The notes under the pieces: generated by a model | The model's database searches: none | What the model saw: the letters and a program-made list of their open reading frames with translations, nothing else | Told to the model about the DNA's origin: nothing | Program-made: the position numbers and the translations under genes | Assembly: GCF_006658505.1 (NCBI RefSeq) | Contig: NZ_VFUZ01000006.1 | Coordinates: forward strand, 124,001 to 188,000 | Origin: Mesorhizobium sp. B2-4-15 | Lineage (GTDB): Bacteria > Pseudomonadota > Alphaproteobacteria > Rhizobiales > Rhizobiaceae | Reading direction: 5' to 3' | Length of the DNA: 64,000 nt | Shown: positions 52,546 through 61,823 of the stretch, in pieces | How positions within the stretch are numbered: position 1 is the stretch's first letter | How the letters are laid out: the number at the start of each line of letters is the position of its first letter

Positions 52546-53445
52546 TCAGAACGAGCGGATTTCCTGGATATAAGCTTCGAAAAAATCGGAGAAGGTGGCA
52601 ACCCGGAGCGGTAGCTTTTCGTAAGGCGGATAGTAGAGCGTGAGCCAGATCTGCGGAGTGGTCCAGTCCGCAAGAACCTCCACCAGCCCTCCAGCGGCGA
52701 GATCATCGTCGACGATGAACCGGGGCAAGAGCACGATCCCTTCGCCGTTGAGGGCAAGTCGGGCGAGCAGATCGCCACTGTTGGAGCTGAAGGCGCCGGT
52801 TGCCTTGTGGGTTCGCCGGCCGCCGCCTTTCGAGAGTTCCCACTGCTCATCGCGCGCATCCGACCCGTAGCTGAGGCAATCATGCTCCGCCAGATCGTCG
52901 GGCGACTGCGGGGTACCGCGGGAGGTCAGATATTTTGGGGCAGCAACCAGCACCCGCGGCACCTCCCTTATCTTGCGCCAGATGGTCGACTTGTCGACGG
53001 GCGGTCCGGAAATCCGGATCGCGAGATCGTAGTCCTCTTCGACGATGTCGACGAACCCGTCGGAAAGCGCCAGGGAGACGTGCGTCTGCGGATACAGGAT
53101 CGCGAATTGCGAGAGTACGGGGGGTAGCACTTTCAGCCCTAGTGAAAGCGGGGCGCTGATGCGGATGCCACCGGACGTTATGCCCTGAGCCTCGCGGGTT
53201 TCCTCGGCCGCTCGGACGAGCCCCAGGGAAAGAGGCGCCACGCGCGCCGCGTAGACGGCTCCGGCGGATGTCAGGGACACCTGCCGCGTCGTGCGCACCA
53301 GCAATTGCACGCCGAGCTGCCGTTCAAGCCCGGCGATGGTGCGCGTCACCGAGGCTGGCGTCATGCCGAGCTGGCGCGCCGCGCCGGCAAAACTGCCTTG
53401 TTCGGCGACGGCCAGGAATACGCGCAGAGATTCGAGTTCGCCCAT
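52546..53445 (-). CDS. LysR-family transcriptional regulator
   Basis: A 299-residue regulator. The N-terminal winged helix-turn-helix reads LESLRVFLAVAEQGSFAGAA and RQLGMTPASVTRTIAGLE. The substrate-binding domain has the usual ISAPLSLGLKVLPPVLSQF and an RISGPP. It belongs to the CrgA/PecT-like subgroup. It lies upstream of and is probably co-transcribed with maleylacetate reductase, and is divergent from the VOC dioxygenase across a 114-base gap. It therefore probably controls both arms in response to a quinone or aromatic inducer. Confidence 0.9.
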   Translation of the reverse strand: MGELESLRVFLAVAEQGSFAGAARQLGMTPASVTRTIAGLERQLGVQLLVRTTRQVSLTSAGAVYAARVAPLSLGLVRAAEETREAQGITSGGIRISAPLSLGLKVLPPVLSQFAILYPQTHVSLALSDGFVDIVEEDYDLAIRISGPPVDKSTIWRKIREVPRVLVAAPKYLTSRGTPQSPDDLAEHDCLSYGSDARDEQWELSKGGGRRTHKATGAFSSNSGDLLARLALNGEGIVLLPRFIVDDDLAAGGLVEVLADWTTPQIWLTLYYPPYEKLPLRVATFSDFFEAYIQEIRSF

Positions 53446-53559
53446 TCGGAGATTATTACGATAGAGGCAACAATCAATGCAAGATTATGCCTATTCCGAG
53501 GGCGAAAGTGGGGGGCTATCTGTTGCTCAACGAAGACAACCAAGAGCGAGGACACTACC

Positions 53560-54492
53560 GTGCTTACCCAGATCAAAGGACTGCATCACGTCACTTCGAT
53601 GGCTGCCGATGCACAGGAAAACAATGACTTTTTCACCAAGACGCTGGGCCTGCGCCGGGTCAAGAAAACCGTCAATTTCGACGCGCCGGACGTCTATCAC
53701 CTCTATTATGGCGACGAGGTCGGTTCCGCCGGCACTGTCATGACCTATTTCCCGTTCCCGCATATCGCCAAAGGCAATCGCGGCGCCGGTGAGGTCTCCG
53801 AAACCGTGTTTTCGGTGCCGAAGGAAACGCTTGGCTACTGGAAAGAGCGTTTTGCCGGCAAGGGCGTGCTCGGACTGCAAGAGGTCGAAGCTTTCGGGGA
53901 GAAGCGCCTGCGCTTCCTCGGCCCGGATGGCGACGGATTTGCCCTGACTGAAGTCGATGGCGACAAGCGTCAGCCCTTCGCCGGCGGAACGGTGCCGACC
54001 GCCGAGGGTGTCCACGGATTCCACGGAGTGACCATGCGGCTGCGTGACGGCGGTGCGACGGGCGAACTCCTGAAATATATGGGCTACGAGGAAGCCGATC
54101 GGCGGGGAGCGCTGACCCGTTACGCCATCAAGGGCGGCAATGGCGCCGACTTCGTCGACATCGAGGTGTTGCCCGGCGCCCCGGCGGCACGCCAGGGTGC
54201 CGGCTCGGTCCATCACGTCGCCTTCGCGGTCGAGGACAGAGCGGCCCAGGCCGAGGTGCGCAAGGCACTGATGGACACGGGCTATCACGTCACCCCGGTT
54301 ATCGACCGCGACTATTTCTGGGCCATCTATTTCCGCACGCCCGGAGGTGTCCTGTTCGAGGTGGCGACGCATGAACCCGGATTCAATCGCGACGAGGACA
54401 CCGCCCATCTCGGCGAGGCGCTGAAGTTGCCGCTTCAGCACGTCAACCTGCGCGACCGGATCGAAGAGATCCTCCCACCCATCGTCGACTGA
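53560..54492 (+). CDS. VOC-family ring-cleaving dioxygenase (MhqO/LinE-like)
   Basis: A 310-residue protein with two vicinal-oxygen-chelate halves. Metal ligands are His in GLHHVTSMA, His in SVHHVAFAVED and Glu in GVLFEVATHEPGF. Members cleave hydroquinone-type rings (MhqA/E/O in Bacillus quinone resistance). The GTG start at 53560 begins the homologous region and has GAGG about 10 bases upstream; an earlier frame start would extend into the LysR gene. A hydrolase gene follows 57 bases later, separated by a strong hairpin. Confidence 0.87.
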   Translation: MLTQIKGLHHVTSMAADAQENNDFFTKTLGLRRVKKTVNFDAPDVYHLYYGDEVGSAGTVMTYFPFPHIAKGNRGAGEVSETVFSVPKETLGYWKERFAGKGVLGLQEVEAFGEKRLRFLGPDGDGFALTEVDGDKRQPFAGGTVPTAEGVHGFHGVTMRLRDGGATGELLKYMGYEEADRRGALTRYAIKGGNGADFVDIEVLPGAPAARQGAGSVHHVAFAVEDRAAQAEVRKALMDTGYHVTPVIDRDYFWAIYFRTPGGVLFEVATHEPGFNRDEDTAHLGEALKLPLQHVNLRDRIEEILPPIVD

Positions 54493-54505
54493 CATCGGAA
54501 ATCCC

Positions 54506-54527
54506 GCCGCCGGCTCCGGCCGGCGGC
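54506..54527 (+). repeat. GC-rich hairpin between dioxygenase and hydrolase genes
   Basis: GCCGCCGG pairs perfectly with CCGGCGGC around a 6-base loop, 14 bases past the dioxygenase stop and 23 before the hydrolase start. There is no T-run, so it is more likely an mRNA-stability or attenuation element than a terminator. Confidence 0.65.
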
Positions 54528-54549
54528 CTTCGGTGAATAGGAGAACATC

Positions 54550-55161
54550 ATGTCTCGTGACGCTTACCGACATTTCGCAAAGCAGCCCGAAATCGGGGCT
54601 CCGCTTGTTTTCGCGTTCCACGGAACCGGCGGCGACGAACAACAGTTCACCGGTCTGATAGGGCAGATACTGCCCGGAGCCGGCATCATCTCGCCGCGAG
54701 GCGACGTGTCCGAGCATGGCGCAAACCGCTTTTTCCGCCGCAAGGCGGAAGGTGTCTACGACATGGCGGACCTTGCGACCCGTACCAGGAAGATGACCGA
54801 TTTCATCCGCGCCCACCGGGAAGCGAATGAAAGCGCAACGGTCCTCGGACTCGGCTACTCCAACGGCGCGAACATTCTCGCTTCGGTAATCTTCGATGCA
54901 CCAGAGCTCTTCGACCGGGTGGTGCTGATGCACCCGCTGATCCCTTGGTCGCCGCGACCCAATCCGGGTCTTCGATCGCTTGAGGTTCTGATCACCGCCG
55001 GCAGGCGCGATCCGATCTGCCCGCTGCCTTTGACCGAGGCGTTGGCCGGCTATCTCGAAGGCCAGGGCGCGAAGGTCGATTTAAAATTGCACGATGGCGG
55101 GCATGAGGTCAGGCAGCAGGAGATCGATGCCGTCGCCACCTTCCTGACCCGCGGCCCATAA
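54550..55161 (+). CDS. Alpha/beta hydrolase (carboxylesterase/phospholipase type, MhqD-like)
   Basis: A 203-residue serine hydrolase. The oxyanion region is VFAFHGTGGDEQQF, the nucleophile Ser is in GLGYSNGANI, Asp is in TAGRRDPICP and His in DGGHEVR. MhqD-type enzymes accompany VOC dioxygenases in quinone or aromatic detoxification and hydrolyse ring-cleavage or lactone products. AGGAGA lies at ideal spacing before the ATG. It belongs with the dioxygenase gene immediately upstream, and a fused version of the same pair follows at 55457. Confidence 0.88.
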   Translation: MSRDAYRHFAKQPEIGAPLVFAFHGTGGDEQQFTGLIGQILPGAGIISPRGDVSEHGANRFFRRKAEGVYDMADLATRTRKMTDFIRAHREANESATVLGLGYSNGANILASVIFDAPELFDRVVLMHPLIPWSPRPNPGLRSLEVLITAGRRDPICPLPLTEALAGYLEGQGAKVDLKLHDGGHEVRQQEIDAVATFLTRGP

Positions 55162-55172
55162 GGCGCCTTGCG

Positions 55173-55203
55173 GCGACCGGTTTTCCGTTACCCAGCCGGT
55201 CGC
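55173..55203 (+). terminator. Candidate terminator-like hairpin after hydrolase gene
   Basis: GCGACCGG and CCGGTCGC form an 8-bp stem with a 15-base loop, 12 bases after the hydrolase stop. The loop begins with four T. There is no T-run after the stem, so termination is uncertain. It may separate the first operon from the fused gene at 55457. Confidence 0.4.
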
Positions 55204-55456
55204 TGCGACCGCATGTTTGACCGATCTTCGAGAACGAGAGTATCCACTTCGATTGCGGGCCAGAAATTTGAGGCGGGGCAGGTGAGAGGCTCGATGCCGC
55301 AAGACAGGTCTGGATTCCGCCCGCCGCCCGGAGACGACGCCGAATTTTCTCGTCCCGCTATCGACGCTTCAGGTCACTGATCTTAAGCAATGCCATTCCC
55401 CCGATGCGCCGACGGGCCGCCTTCATGCATATAAACCCGACAGACAGGATGCCGAC

Positions 55457-57013
55457 ATGAGCAGCCATCAGCCAAGCGGCATCCATCACGTCACCCTGAT
55501 CACCCGCAATGTGCAGGCGAATGTCGATTTCTATGCCGGTTTCCTTGGGTTGCGGCTGGTCAAGCGCACAGGCGGTTATGAGGATGCCGAACAGCTCCAT
55601 CTTTTCTATGGGGATGGGCTTGGATCTCCAGGTTCACTCGTCACCTTCCTTGTCTGGGAAGACGGCGCGCCGGGGCGCGTGGGCAATGGCCAGGTTTTTG
55701 AAATAGCCTTCGCGGTTCCTCCGGCCAGCCTTGGCGAATGGATGACGCGCGCCTTGAAATATGGCGTTGCGGTTGACGGGCCGATGCACGAATTCGGCGA
55801 AGCTGTCCTGAGACTGAAGGACCCGGATGGCATCATCGTGAAACTGGTCGCTTCCGATCTTTCCGCGACGCATCCATGGGGCAAAGCCGAGATCGCCCCG
55901 CGTCGGTTGCGGGCCGTGACGATCCTGTCGGAAGTTCCGGAAGAGACCGCCGCTTTCGTCGAGAGGTTCGGCTATCGGCGTGGTCCCAGCCGGGGCATTA
56001 TCACGCGTCTTCTGTCCGATACCGATGCCGTCGACATCCGTGACGGCTCTGGCTATGTCCCTGGCATTCCCGGCACCGGTACGGCCGACCATGTTGCATT
56101 CCGTGCCCCGGACACCGCGGCCATTGATGCATTGCGGGAGCAACTGTCGCGGCTCAATTCGTCGCCCACCAATGTCCACGACCGGCGCTATTTCACGTCG
56201 CTCTATGTGCGCGAGCCCGCGGGCACTTTGCTGGAAGTGGCAACGGACGGGCCGGGCTTCACCGTCGACGAAGCGGCGGAGCAACTGGGGACAACCTTGA
56301 TGCTGCCTCCGGTCGACAAGGACCGCGCCGATGATCTTCGGATCATGTTGCCGCAGTTCGCCTTGCCTGGAGAGGCGCGTATGCCACGGCGCGACCTGCC
56401 ATTCGTGCATCGCTTTCATACACCCGAAAATCCGGACGGCAGCACAATCATCCTGCTGCATGGCAGCGGCGGGACCGAGGCGGATCTGATGCCGCTGGCG
56501 CATCGGATAGCGCCGCGCGCGACATTGCTCGGCGTGCGCGGACGCAGTCACGAAGAGGGAAGCGCGCGCTGGTTCCGCCGGATGACGGCCACCACCTTCG
56601 ATCAGGCCGACATCCAAGCCGAGGCTGAGGCCTTCGCGGCCTTCGTGGAAGGCGCCATCACGGGTTATGGGCTCGAATCCGGACGCATAAGCTTTCTCGG
56701 ATTTTCCAACGGCGCGAATTTCGCCGCCGCGATGATTGGTCTGCAACCGGGAGTCATCCGCCGGGCGATCTTTTTGCGATCAATGCCGGTGCTGGAGACC
56801 TTGCCCACGGCCGACCTGAGCAACGTTGGCGTTCTGATGGTCTCCGGCTCGCGCGATCCGTTGGGTGACGGCTCCCGACTGGCGAATTGGCTCGCAGCGT
56901 CCGGCGCGACGCTGGAGGTGCACACTATCGATGCAGGGCATGAACTTGTCCCGCAGGATACGTTGGTCGCACAGGAGTGGTTTGGCAGGAACAACGGAGA
57001 AGATCATGGCTGA
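55457..57013 (+). CDS. Fused VOC ring-cleaving dioxygenase and alpha/beta hydrolase
   Basis: A 518-residue protein in one frame. Residues 1-~310 repeat the two-half VOC dioxygenase plan, with metal ligands His (GIHHVTLIT), His (TADHVAFRAPD) and Glu (GTLLEVATDGPGF). Residues ~325-518 are an MhqD-like hydrolase with LLHGSGGTEAD, Ser in FLGFSNGANF, Asp in SGSRDPLGD and His in DAGHELV. Both active sites look complete, so one polypeptide could cleave a ring and hydrolyse the product. AGGA lies 8 bases before the ATG. Its stop overlaps the GNAT-like start by 8 bases. Confidence 0.88.
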   Translation: MSSHQPSGIHHVTLITRNVQANVDFYAGFLGLRLVKRTGGYEDAEQLHLFYGDGLGSPGSLVTFLVWEDGAPGRVGNGQVFEIAFAVPPASLGEWMTRALKYGVAVDGPMHEFGEAVLRLKDPDGIIVKLVASDLSATHPWGKAEIAPRRLRAVTILSEVPEETAAFVERFGYRRGPSRGIITRLLSDTDAVDIRDGSGYVPGIPGTGTADHVAFRAPDTAAIDALREQLSRLNSSPTNVHDRRYFTSLYVREPAGTLLEVATDGPGFTVDEAAEQLGTTLMLPPVDKDRADDLRIMLPQFALPGEARMPRRDLPFVHRFHTPENPDGSTIILLHGSGGTEADLMPLAHRIAPRATLLGVRGRSHEEGSARWFRRMTATTFDQADIQAEAEAFAAFVEGAITGYGLESGRISFLGFSNGANFAAAMIGLQPGVIRRAIFLRSMPVLETLPTADLSNVGVLMVSGSRDPLGDGSRLANWLAASGATLEVHTIDAGHELVPQDTLVAQEWFGRNNGEDHG

Positions 57014-57341
57014 CATCAAAATCAGCAAGGAACAAACCGGTGAGCGGCATGGACGCTATGTGGCCCGCATAGAGGGGATCGCCGCAGAGGCCGAGATCAC
57101 CTTCACGAAGAGGGGCGCCGATCTGATCAGCGCCGATCACACGGGTGCGCCGGAAACGCTGAGGGGAACTGGCGCTGCCGCGGCCTTGGTTTCCTTCATG
57201 GTGGAAGATGCACGCAGGAGCGGCTTCAGGATACTGCCGATATGTCCCTATGTCCGCGCGCAATATCGCAAGCATCCCGAATGGGCCGACGTCATGACGC
57301 TGCCTCCGGGCGCGGAGCCCAATCCCGGGAAGCACGGTTGA
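57006..57341 (+). CDS. Short GNAT-type (YjdJ-like) N-acetyltransferase domain protein
   Basis: A 111-residue protein of the small YjdJ/NATD1 acyl-CoA N-acetyltransferase type, with AEITFTKRGADLISADHT, the CoA-loop-like LRGTGAAAALV and RILPICPYVRAQYRKHPEW (a Cys conserved in the subgroup). The substrate is unknown. GGAGAA precedes the ATG at 57006, which overlaps the fused dioxygenase-hydrolase gene, so it belongs to that operon. Confidence 0.85.
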   Translation: MADIKISKEQTGERHGRYVARIEGIAAEAEITFTKRGADLISADHTGAPETLRGTGAAAALVSFMVEDARRSGFRILPICPYVRAQYRKHPEWADVMTLPPGAEPNPGKHG

Positions 57342-57393
57342 TCCATCCGGATTTGTAGCTCGCTCGCCGCTGGCGCGTCGAGGGGAAGCACCG

Positions 57394-58116
57394 TCACGAG
57401 GCTGCCGAAGACGGTGCGGCCGCAACCCGGCGTGACGAGGTCTCGTGCCGCATGAGAAAACGCTCGATGGAGCGGATGATCGCGATCAACAGCAGATTGA
57501 TCACCAGATAGAGCACCCCGGCGATGGCGAAAATCTCGAAGATCGCGAAGGTCTGGCTCATCAGCCGCTTGGCATAGCCGGTGATTTCCAGCACCGTGAT
57601 TGTCGATGCGAGGCTGGTGCCCTTGACGACGAGGATGAGTTCGTTGCCATAGGCCGGCAGCGCCTGGCGGATGGCGAGCGGGAACTCGATGCGCCGGAAC
57701 CGCAGCGTGCGCGACATGCCGCACGCCTGGGCCGCCTCGACAAGCCCGACCGGAACCGACATCAATCCGCCGCGCAGGATCTCGGATGTGTAAGCGGCCG
57801 TGTTCAGCGCTAGGGCCAGGACGGCGCAGCGCGCGCCGTCGCTGATCACCCACCACAAAGCCGCGTTGTCCTTGATCAGGGGAAGCTGGCCGAGCCCGTA
57901 GTAGAACAGGAAAATCTGCACCAGCAGCGGCGTCCCGCGAAAGACGTTGCTGTAGTATTTGGCGAAGCCTGACAGAAGGCGGTTCGAGGACAGGCGCATC
58001 AGCGCCAGGCCGAGGCCCAGATTGGAGCCGATCAGCACCGAAACGAACGTCAGCGCGGCCGTTACCCACAGGCCCTTGAGCAGAACGGGAACCGCAAGGT
58101 GAATGAGTTCCATCAT
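57394..58116 (-). CDS. Polar amino-acid ABC permease (HisM/GlnP type)
   Basis: A 240-residue inner-membrane protein with about five hydrophobic segments. It carries the polar amino-acid permease pattern FRGTPLLVQIFLFYYGLGQ and the coupling EAA loop VGLVEAAQACGMSRTLRFRRIEFPLA. It pairs with the next permease to form the pore of an importer. The ATG at 58116 is two bases from the upstream permease stop, and translation is likely coupled. It is convergent with the GNAT gene. The C-terminus has a short basic/Ala tail. Confidence 0.9.
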   Translation of the reverse strand: MMELIHLAVPVLLKGLWVTAALTFVSVLIGSNLGLGLALMRLSSNRLLSGFAKYYSNVFRGTPLLVQIFLFYYGLGQLPLIKDNAALWWVISDGARCAVLALALNTAAYTSEILRGGLMSVPVGLVEAAQACGMSRTLRFRRIEFPLAIRQALPAYGNELILVVKGTSLASTITVLEITGYAKRLMSQTFAIFEIFAIAGVLYLVINLLLIAIIRSIERFLMRHETSSRRVAAAPSSAAS

Positions 58117-58117
58117 G

Positions 58118-58825
58118 CTACTTTCTTGTCCGCAGCCTGAGCAGGCGTTCGATCCCGTCGAACCCGGCCTGACTTGCAAGCGTGATGAGGAGATAAACCA
58201 CCGCCGCGATCAGATAGAAGATGAACGGATGGCGGGTGGAATTGGCGCCGATGAATGAAATGCGCATCAGTTCCTGAAGGCCAACCACCGAGACCAGGGC
58301 CGTGTCCTTGATGGTGGTCTGCCAGACATTGTTGATGCCGGGAACCGCGATGCGCAGCATCTGCGGGGCGATGATGCGGCGAAAGATCCGACCGCCTGGC
58401 AGCCCGAGCGCGCGAGCGGCCTCGATATGCCCATTCGGGATGGCGCCGAGCGCCCCGCGCACGACCTCGGTCGAATAGGCGCCGGAGATGGCGCCGATGG
58501 CGATGACCGCGATGACGAACGCATAGCCGCTCTCCGCGACGCCGGCATAGCCGAAAGCCGTCACGACCCTGGTCACGAATTCAACCGAACTGAAAAACAA
58601 GAGGTAGATGATGAGCAGCTCCGGCACGCCGCGCACCAGCGACGTATACGCATCGACCAGGAGCGAAAGCGGAAATATCCGGGCCCATTTGATCAGGCCG
58701 CAGACAATGCCGATCACCAACCCGGCCGCCATGCTGACGAGACCGACGAGGATCGTTATCGAAGCGCCGCGCAAGATCGCGGGCACCCAACCCGCTTCCC
58801 AAACCTGCCAGAGACCGAATTCCAT
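58118..58825 (-). CDS. Polar amino-acid ABC permease (HisQ/ArtQ type)
   Basis: A 235-residue permease. Features are TSLVRGVPELLIIYLLFFSS, the EAA loop GHIEAARALGLPGGRIFRRI and NVWQTTIKDTALVSVVGLQEL, all typical of histidine/lysine/arginine/octopine-type importers. It lies downstream of the binding-protein gene, separated by 85 bases containing a strong hairpin, and just upstream of the second permease. Confidence 0.9.
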   Translation of the reverse strand: MEFGLWQVWEAGWVPAILRGASITILVGLVSMAAGLVIGIVCGLIKWARIFPLSLLVDAYTSLVRGVPELLIIYLLFFSSVEFVTRVVTAFGYAGVAESGYAFVIAVIAIGAISGAYSTEVVRGALGAIPNGHIEAARALGLPGGRIFRRIIAPQMLRIAVPGINNVWQTTIKDTALVSVVGLQELMRISFIGANSTRHPFIFYLIAAVVYLLITLASQAGFDGIERLLRLRTRK

Positions 58826-58865
58826 GTGAGTGCCCTAGTCTGCGCGAAGGATACGAAGCCCGGAT

Positions 58866-58893
58866 GCATGCGCCCGGTTGCCCGGGCACATGC
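58866..58893 (-). repeat. Intercistronic hairpin after the amino-acid-binding-protein gene
   Basis: A 12-bp stem with one C-A mismatch (GCATGCGCCCGG with CCGGGCACATGC) and a 4-base loop sits between the binding-protein stop and the permease start. There is no T-run. It is the same arrangement as at 40014-40033. Confidence 0.7.
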
Positions 58894-58910
58894 GATAGAA
58901 GTCCACGGCG

Positions 58911-59708
58911 TTATTGGCAGGGCCGGGAAATGTCCGTCTTGAACCATTTCTGGCTGGCCTTGCCGACCGAACCATCGGCGATCAGCTCGCAAAGCCCCTT
59001 GTCGATCTTGGCCTTGAGTTCGGTGTTGTCCTGCGCGATGCCGACGCCGATGCCCTCGCCAAGCGTCGGATCGAACGTGCTCTTGATCTCGACACCGACC
59101 AGTTGGAAGTTCTTGCCATCCGGCTTGTCCAGAAAGTCCTGCAAGGCCGATTGATCGGCGAAAGCGGTGTCGATACGGCCGCTCGCAAGGTCGATCTGCA
59201 TCTGGTCGAGCGTATCGTAGGTTTTCAGGTCGGCGTTCGGCGCACGCTTCTCGAGGAAATGCGCGTGCGTCGTGCCGGCCTGCACGCCGACTTTCTTGCC
59301 GTCGAGCGATTTCAGCAGCGTGTCGACGTCGGTGATGGCGGCCAGATCAGAGCCCTTGGCCGCGACGAACATATTGGCCAGTTCGGCGTAGCCGACGCTG
59401 AAATTGATCTCCTTCTTGCGATCGGCGGTGATCGACATGCCCGAGATGATGACGTCGAAGCGCTTGGCCTTCAGCGCCGGGATCAACCCGTCGAAGGCCT
59501 GCACGACGAAGTGGCACTTCACTTGTAGCTTGGTGCAGAGCAATGCGCCGACATCGGCGTCGAAACCGGTGACATTGCCATTGGCGTCGGACATGCTCCA
59601 TGGCGGGTAGGCGCCTTCCGTTCCGATGGACAATTCGCCTTCGGCGGCCAATGCGCCGCCCATGCTTCCCGCGAGAAAGGCGAGCAGCGTCAAGACTTTC
59701 AGTTTCAT
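58911..59708 (-). CDS. Periplasmic amino-acid-binding protein (lysine/arginine/ornithine/octopine type)
   Basis: A 265-residue exported SBP_bac_3 protein. The signal peptide ends at GGALAAEG. The mature protein starts LSIGTEGAYPPWSMSDANG and contains DVIISGMSITADRKKEINFS and GVQAGTTHAHFLEKR, the pattern of basic amino-acid or opine binders. AAGGGGA precedes the ATG at 59708. It lies 72 bases below the fused peptidase-ATPase gene, so all four genes probably form one importer. Confidence 0.9.
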   Translation of the reverse strand: MKLKVLTLLAFLAGSMGGALAAEGELSIGTEGAYPPWSMSDANGNVTGFDADVGALLCTKLQVKCHFVVQAFDGLIPALKAKRFDVIISGMSITADRKKEINFSVGYAELANMFVAAKGSDLAAITDVDTLLKSLDGKKVGVQAGTTHAHFLEKRAPNADLKTYDTLDQMQIDLASGRIDTAFADQSALQDFLDKPDGKNFQLVGVEIKSTFDPTLGEGIGVGIAQDNTELKAKIDKGLCELIADGSVGKASQKWFKTDISRPCQ

Positions 59709-59780
59709 GTCAGTTCCCCTTGTTGTTGATCTTCATTGCCGTTGTCCGGTGCGAACCGAACGCTTCGAGGGTGTGGTTCC

Positions 59781-61823
59781 TCACTGCGTGCGCGCCAGGA
59801 ACTGACGCAAACGCTCCGAGCGCGGGCTGCCGAACAGCTCCGCGGGCGCACCCTCCTCCTCCACCTTTCCCTGGTGGAGAAACAGAATCTTGTGGGAGAC
59901 CTCGCGCGCGAACTGCATCTCGTGCGTGACGAGGATCATGGTGTTGCCTTCCTCCGCCAGTTGGCGGATCACCCGCAGCACCTCGCCGACCAATTCGGGA
60001 TCGAGCGCCGATGTCGGTTCGTCGAAAAGGATGACCTTGGGCCGCATCGCAAGCGTTCGGGCGATCGCCGCCCGCTGCTGCTGGCCGCCGGAAAGCTGGC
60101 CAGGATAGTGGGCGTGCTTGTCGGCAAGACCAACCTTCTTCAGCAACGCATGGGCGTGTTCGATGGCCTTCTCGCGGGGCTCTTTCAGCACATGCCGGGG
60201 CGCCTCGATGATGTTCTCCACCACCGTCATGTGCGGCCAGAGATTGAAGTTCTGGAACACCATCCCGACGCGGGCGCGGATGCGTTCGACCTGCGCCATG
60301 TCGGCCGGCCCGACTCGGCCGTTCGACAGCGGCTTCATCTTGATGACCTCGCCGTCGATGGCGACCTTGCCGCCATCCGGCTGCTCCAGGAGGTTGATGC
60401 AACGCAGGAACGTGCTCTTGCCGGATCCGGACGAGCCGATCATGGAAATCACCTCCCCGGCATGGGCCGTGAGATTGACCCCCTTCAACACCAGAAGGGA
60501 GCCGAAGCTCTTGTGAAGTTCGTCGATCTGCACGGCTGGCGTCGTGGGCTTCGGTTCCTGGGCGGGAGCCTCGGCAACCATCGCGGCGCGAACGGTTGGC
60601 GACGTTTGTTCGCTCCCGACGGCCTCGTCCTGGCCGATCTCGACAGCCTGCAGGTCCGCCAGTGCACGATCGAAATAGCGCAGGCTGCTGGACAGGCAGG
60701 TCCGCTGCCAATCCGCATCGTCCGGAATGAACGCCGAGCGCAGCGTTTCCCGGATCCGCTTGCCCAGCGGCGAATCGAGCTTGCCGAACAGATGCAGCCA
60801 GTTGTCGGCTTGCACCGCTTCCATCACGGTCGGGCCGTCGAGCGTGCCGCATTCGACGACTAGAGGCAGCACGCGCGCGTTCGGCATCGCCTTGCGGACG
60901 GCGTCGGAGACATAGCCGGTCGCGGTCGCCGCGATGCCTGTGCCCGTCTTGACGCCCGGACCTGTCAGGACTGTCGCAAGCGCCGGCCCGAAGATGGATT
61001 TGCCCCAGGCAAGGCCGGGATGCTCGGAACTCGCCACCGAGAGCAGAGCCGGATAACCATAGGGCCCGGCGCCGGTATGCAGGTCGAAGACGATGACCTG
61101 GCGCGCCCCGCCGGCAAAAGTCTTCAGGATCTCGTGCAAGGTGCGGTTCGACCAGACGGGACCGCCGCCACCGTAATACAGCCCGTCGGCGAATTCGTAC
61201 TGGCCGGCCTCGACGATTGCCGCCAACCCGGCATGCCCGAGTTTCTTGCGCGCCGCGGCGAGCTTCTCGTCGGCCGCTATGCGATCCGGCCCTTCCCATT
61301 CATGGTAGGCCAGCGCGTCGTGCAAGCCGGCATAGCCGTTGTTGACGGGAGCGCCCGACGACCAGTCGATCAAGTTGCGGTTGAGATCGACATTGTCTTC
61401 ATTGACGCGCCGAGACCACGCCGTGCCCCAGGGATTGATGAGGTGGATGGCGAGGATCGCCGTGTCGTCGGGCAAGCGGCGCAGGTTCTTCTGGCCGAGC
61501 CAAGCGGTCTGGCAAGCCGAGCCGAACGGACCTTCGACGCCATGCGTTCCGGAGATGAGCACGATCAGTTTCGGCGCATCGCGGCGGCCAAGCAGCGCCA
61601 CATCGGTCGCCAGAGCCTCGCCATCCGGTCCGTTCAGCGGATGAATATGTTCCGACAGTTCCGCGCCCGCCCGCTTGGCCGCTTCGCGAAATCCCCGGCG
61701 CAAGCCGGCGAAATCCGAGGCATAGGGCGCCGGCTCTTCATGGCGTACCATTGGTCCCGCCGGGCGACTAGCAGCTGCGGTCAATCCGTTCATTCCCTGT
61801 CGTTCCGCCGTGGGGCTATTCAT
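59781..61823 (-). CDS. Fusion of DUF2817 (M14-like) peptidase domain and amino-acid ABC ATPase
   Basis: A ~680-residue protein in a single frame. Residues ~20-395 are a DUF2817 domain, a predicted M14-like zinc peptidase: [10 protein letters not shown] (HxxE near residue 92), [17 protein letters not shown] with a further His. A linker rich in Pro/Ala/Gln follows. Residues ~430-680 are a HisP-type ATPase: Walker [14 protein letters not shown] near 461, [37 protein letters not shown] and LVTHEM. The start at 61823 overlaps the flavoprotein gene by 8 bases; an ATG at 61793 is an alternative. An internal ATG at 60581 lacks a ribosome site. Possibly it splits an imported peptide-like or amide compound at the transporter (inference). 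Confidence 0.85.
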   Translation of the reverse strand: MNSPTAERQGMNGLTAAASRPAGPMVRHEEPAPYASDFAGLRRGFREAAKRAGAELSEHIHPLNGPDGEALATDVALLGRRDAPKLIVLISGTHGVEGPFGSACQTAWLGQKNLRRLPDDTAILAIHLINPWGTAWSRRVNEDNVDLNRNLIDWSSGAPVNNGYAGLHDALAYHEWEGPDRIAADEKLAAARKKLGHAGLAAIVEAGQYEFADGLYYGGGGPVWSNRTLHEILKTFAGGARQVIVFDLHTGAGPYGYPALLSVASSEHPGLAWGKSIFGPALATVLTGPGVKTGTGIAATATGYVSDAVRKAMPNARVLPLVVECGTLDGPTVMEAVQADNWLHLFGKLDSPLGKRIRETLRSAFIPDDADWQRTCLSSSLRYFDRALADLQAVEIGQDEAVGSEQTSPTVRAAMVAEAPAQEPKPTTPAVQIDELHKSFGSLLVLKGVNLTAHAGEVISMIGSSGSGKSTFLRCINLLEQPDGGKVAIDGEVIKMKPLSNGRVGPADMAQVERIRARVGMVFQNFNLWPHMTVVENIIEAPRHVLKEPREKAIEHAHALLKKVGLADKHAHYPGQLSGGQQQRAAIARTLAMRPKVILFDEPTSALDPELVGEVLRVIRQLAEEGNTMILVTHEMQFAREVSHKILFLHQGKVEEEGAPAELFGSPRSERLRQFLARTQ

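Noticed and set aside
53305..53559. Upstream extension of the VOC dioxygenase into the LysR gene
   Set aside because: The extension is antisense to the LysR helix-turn-helix; homology starts at the GTG 53560.
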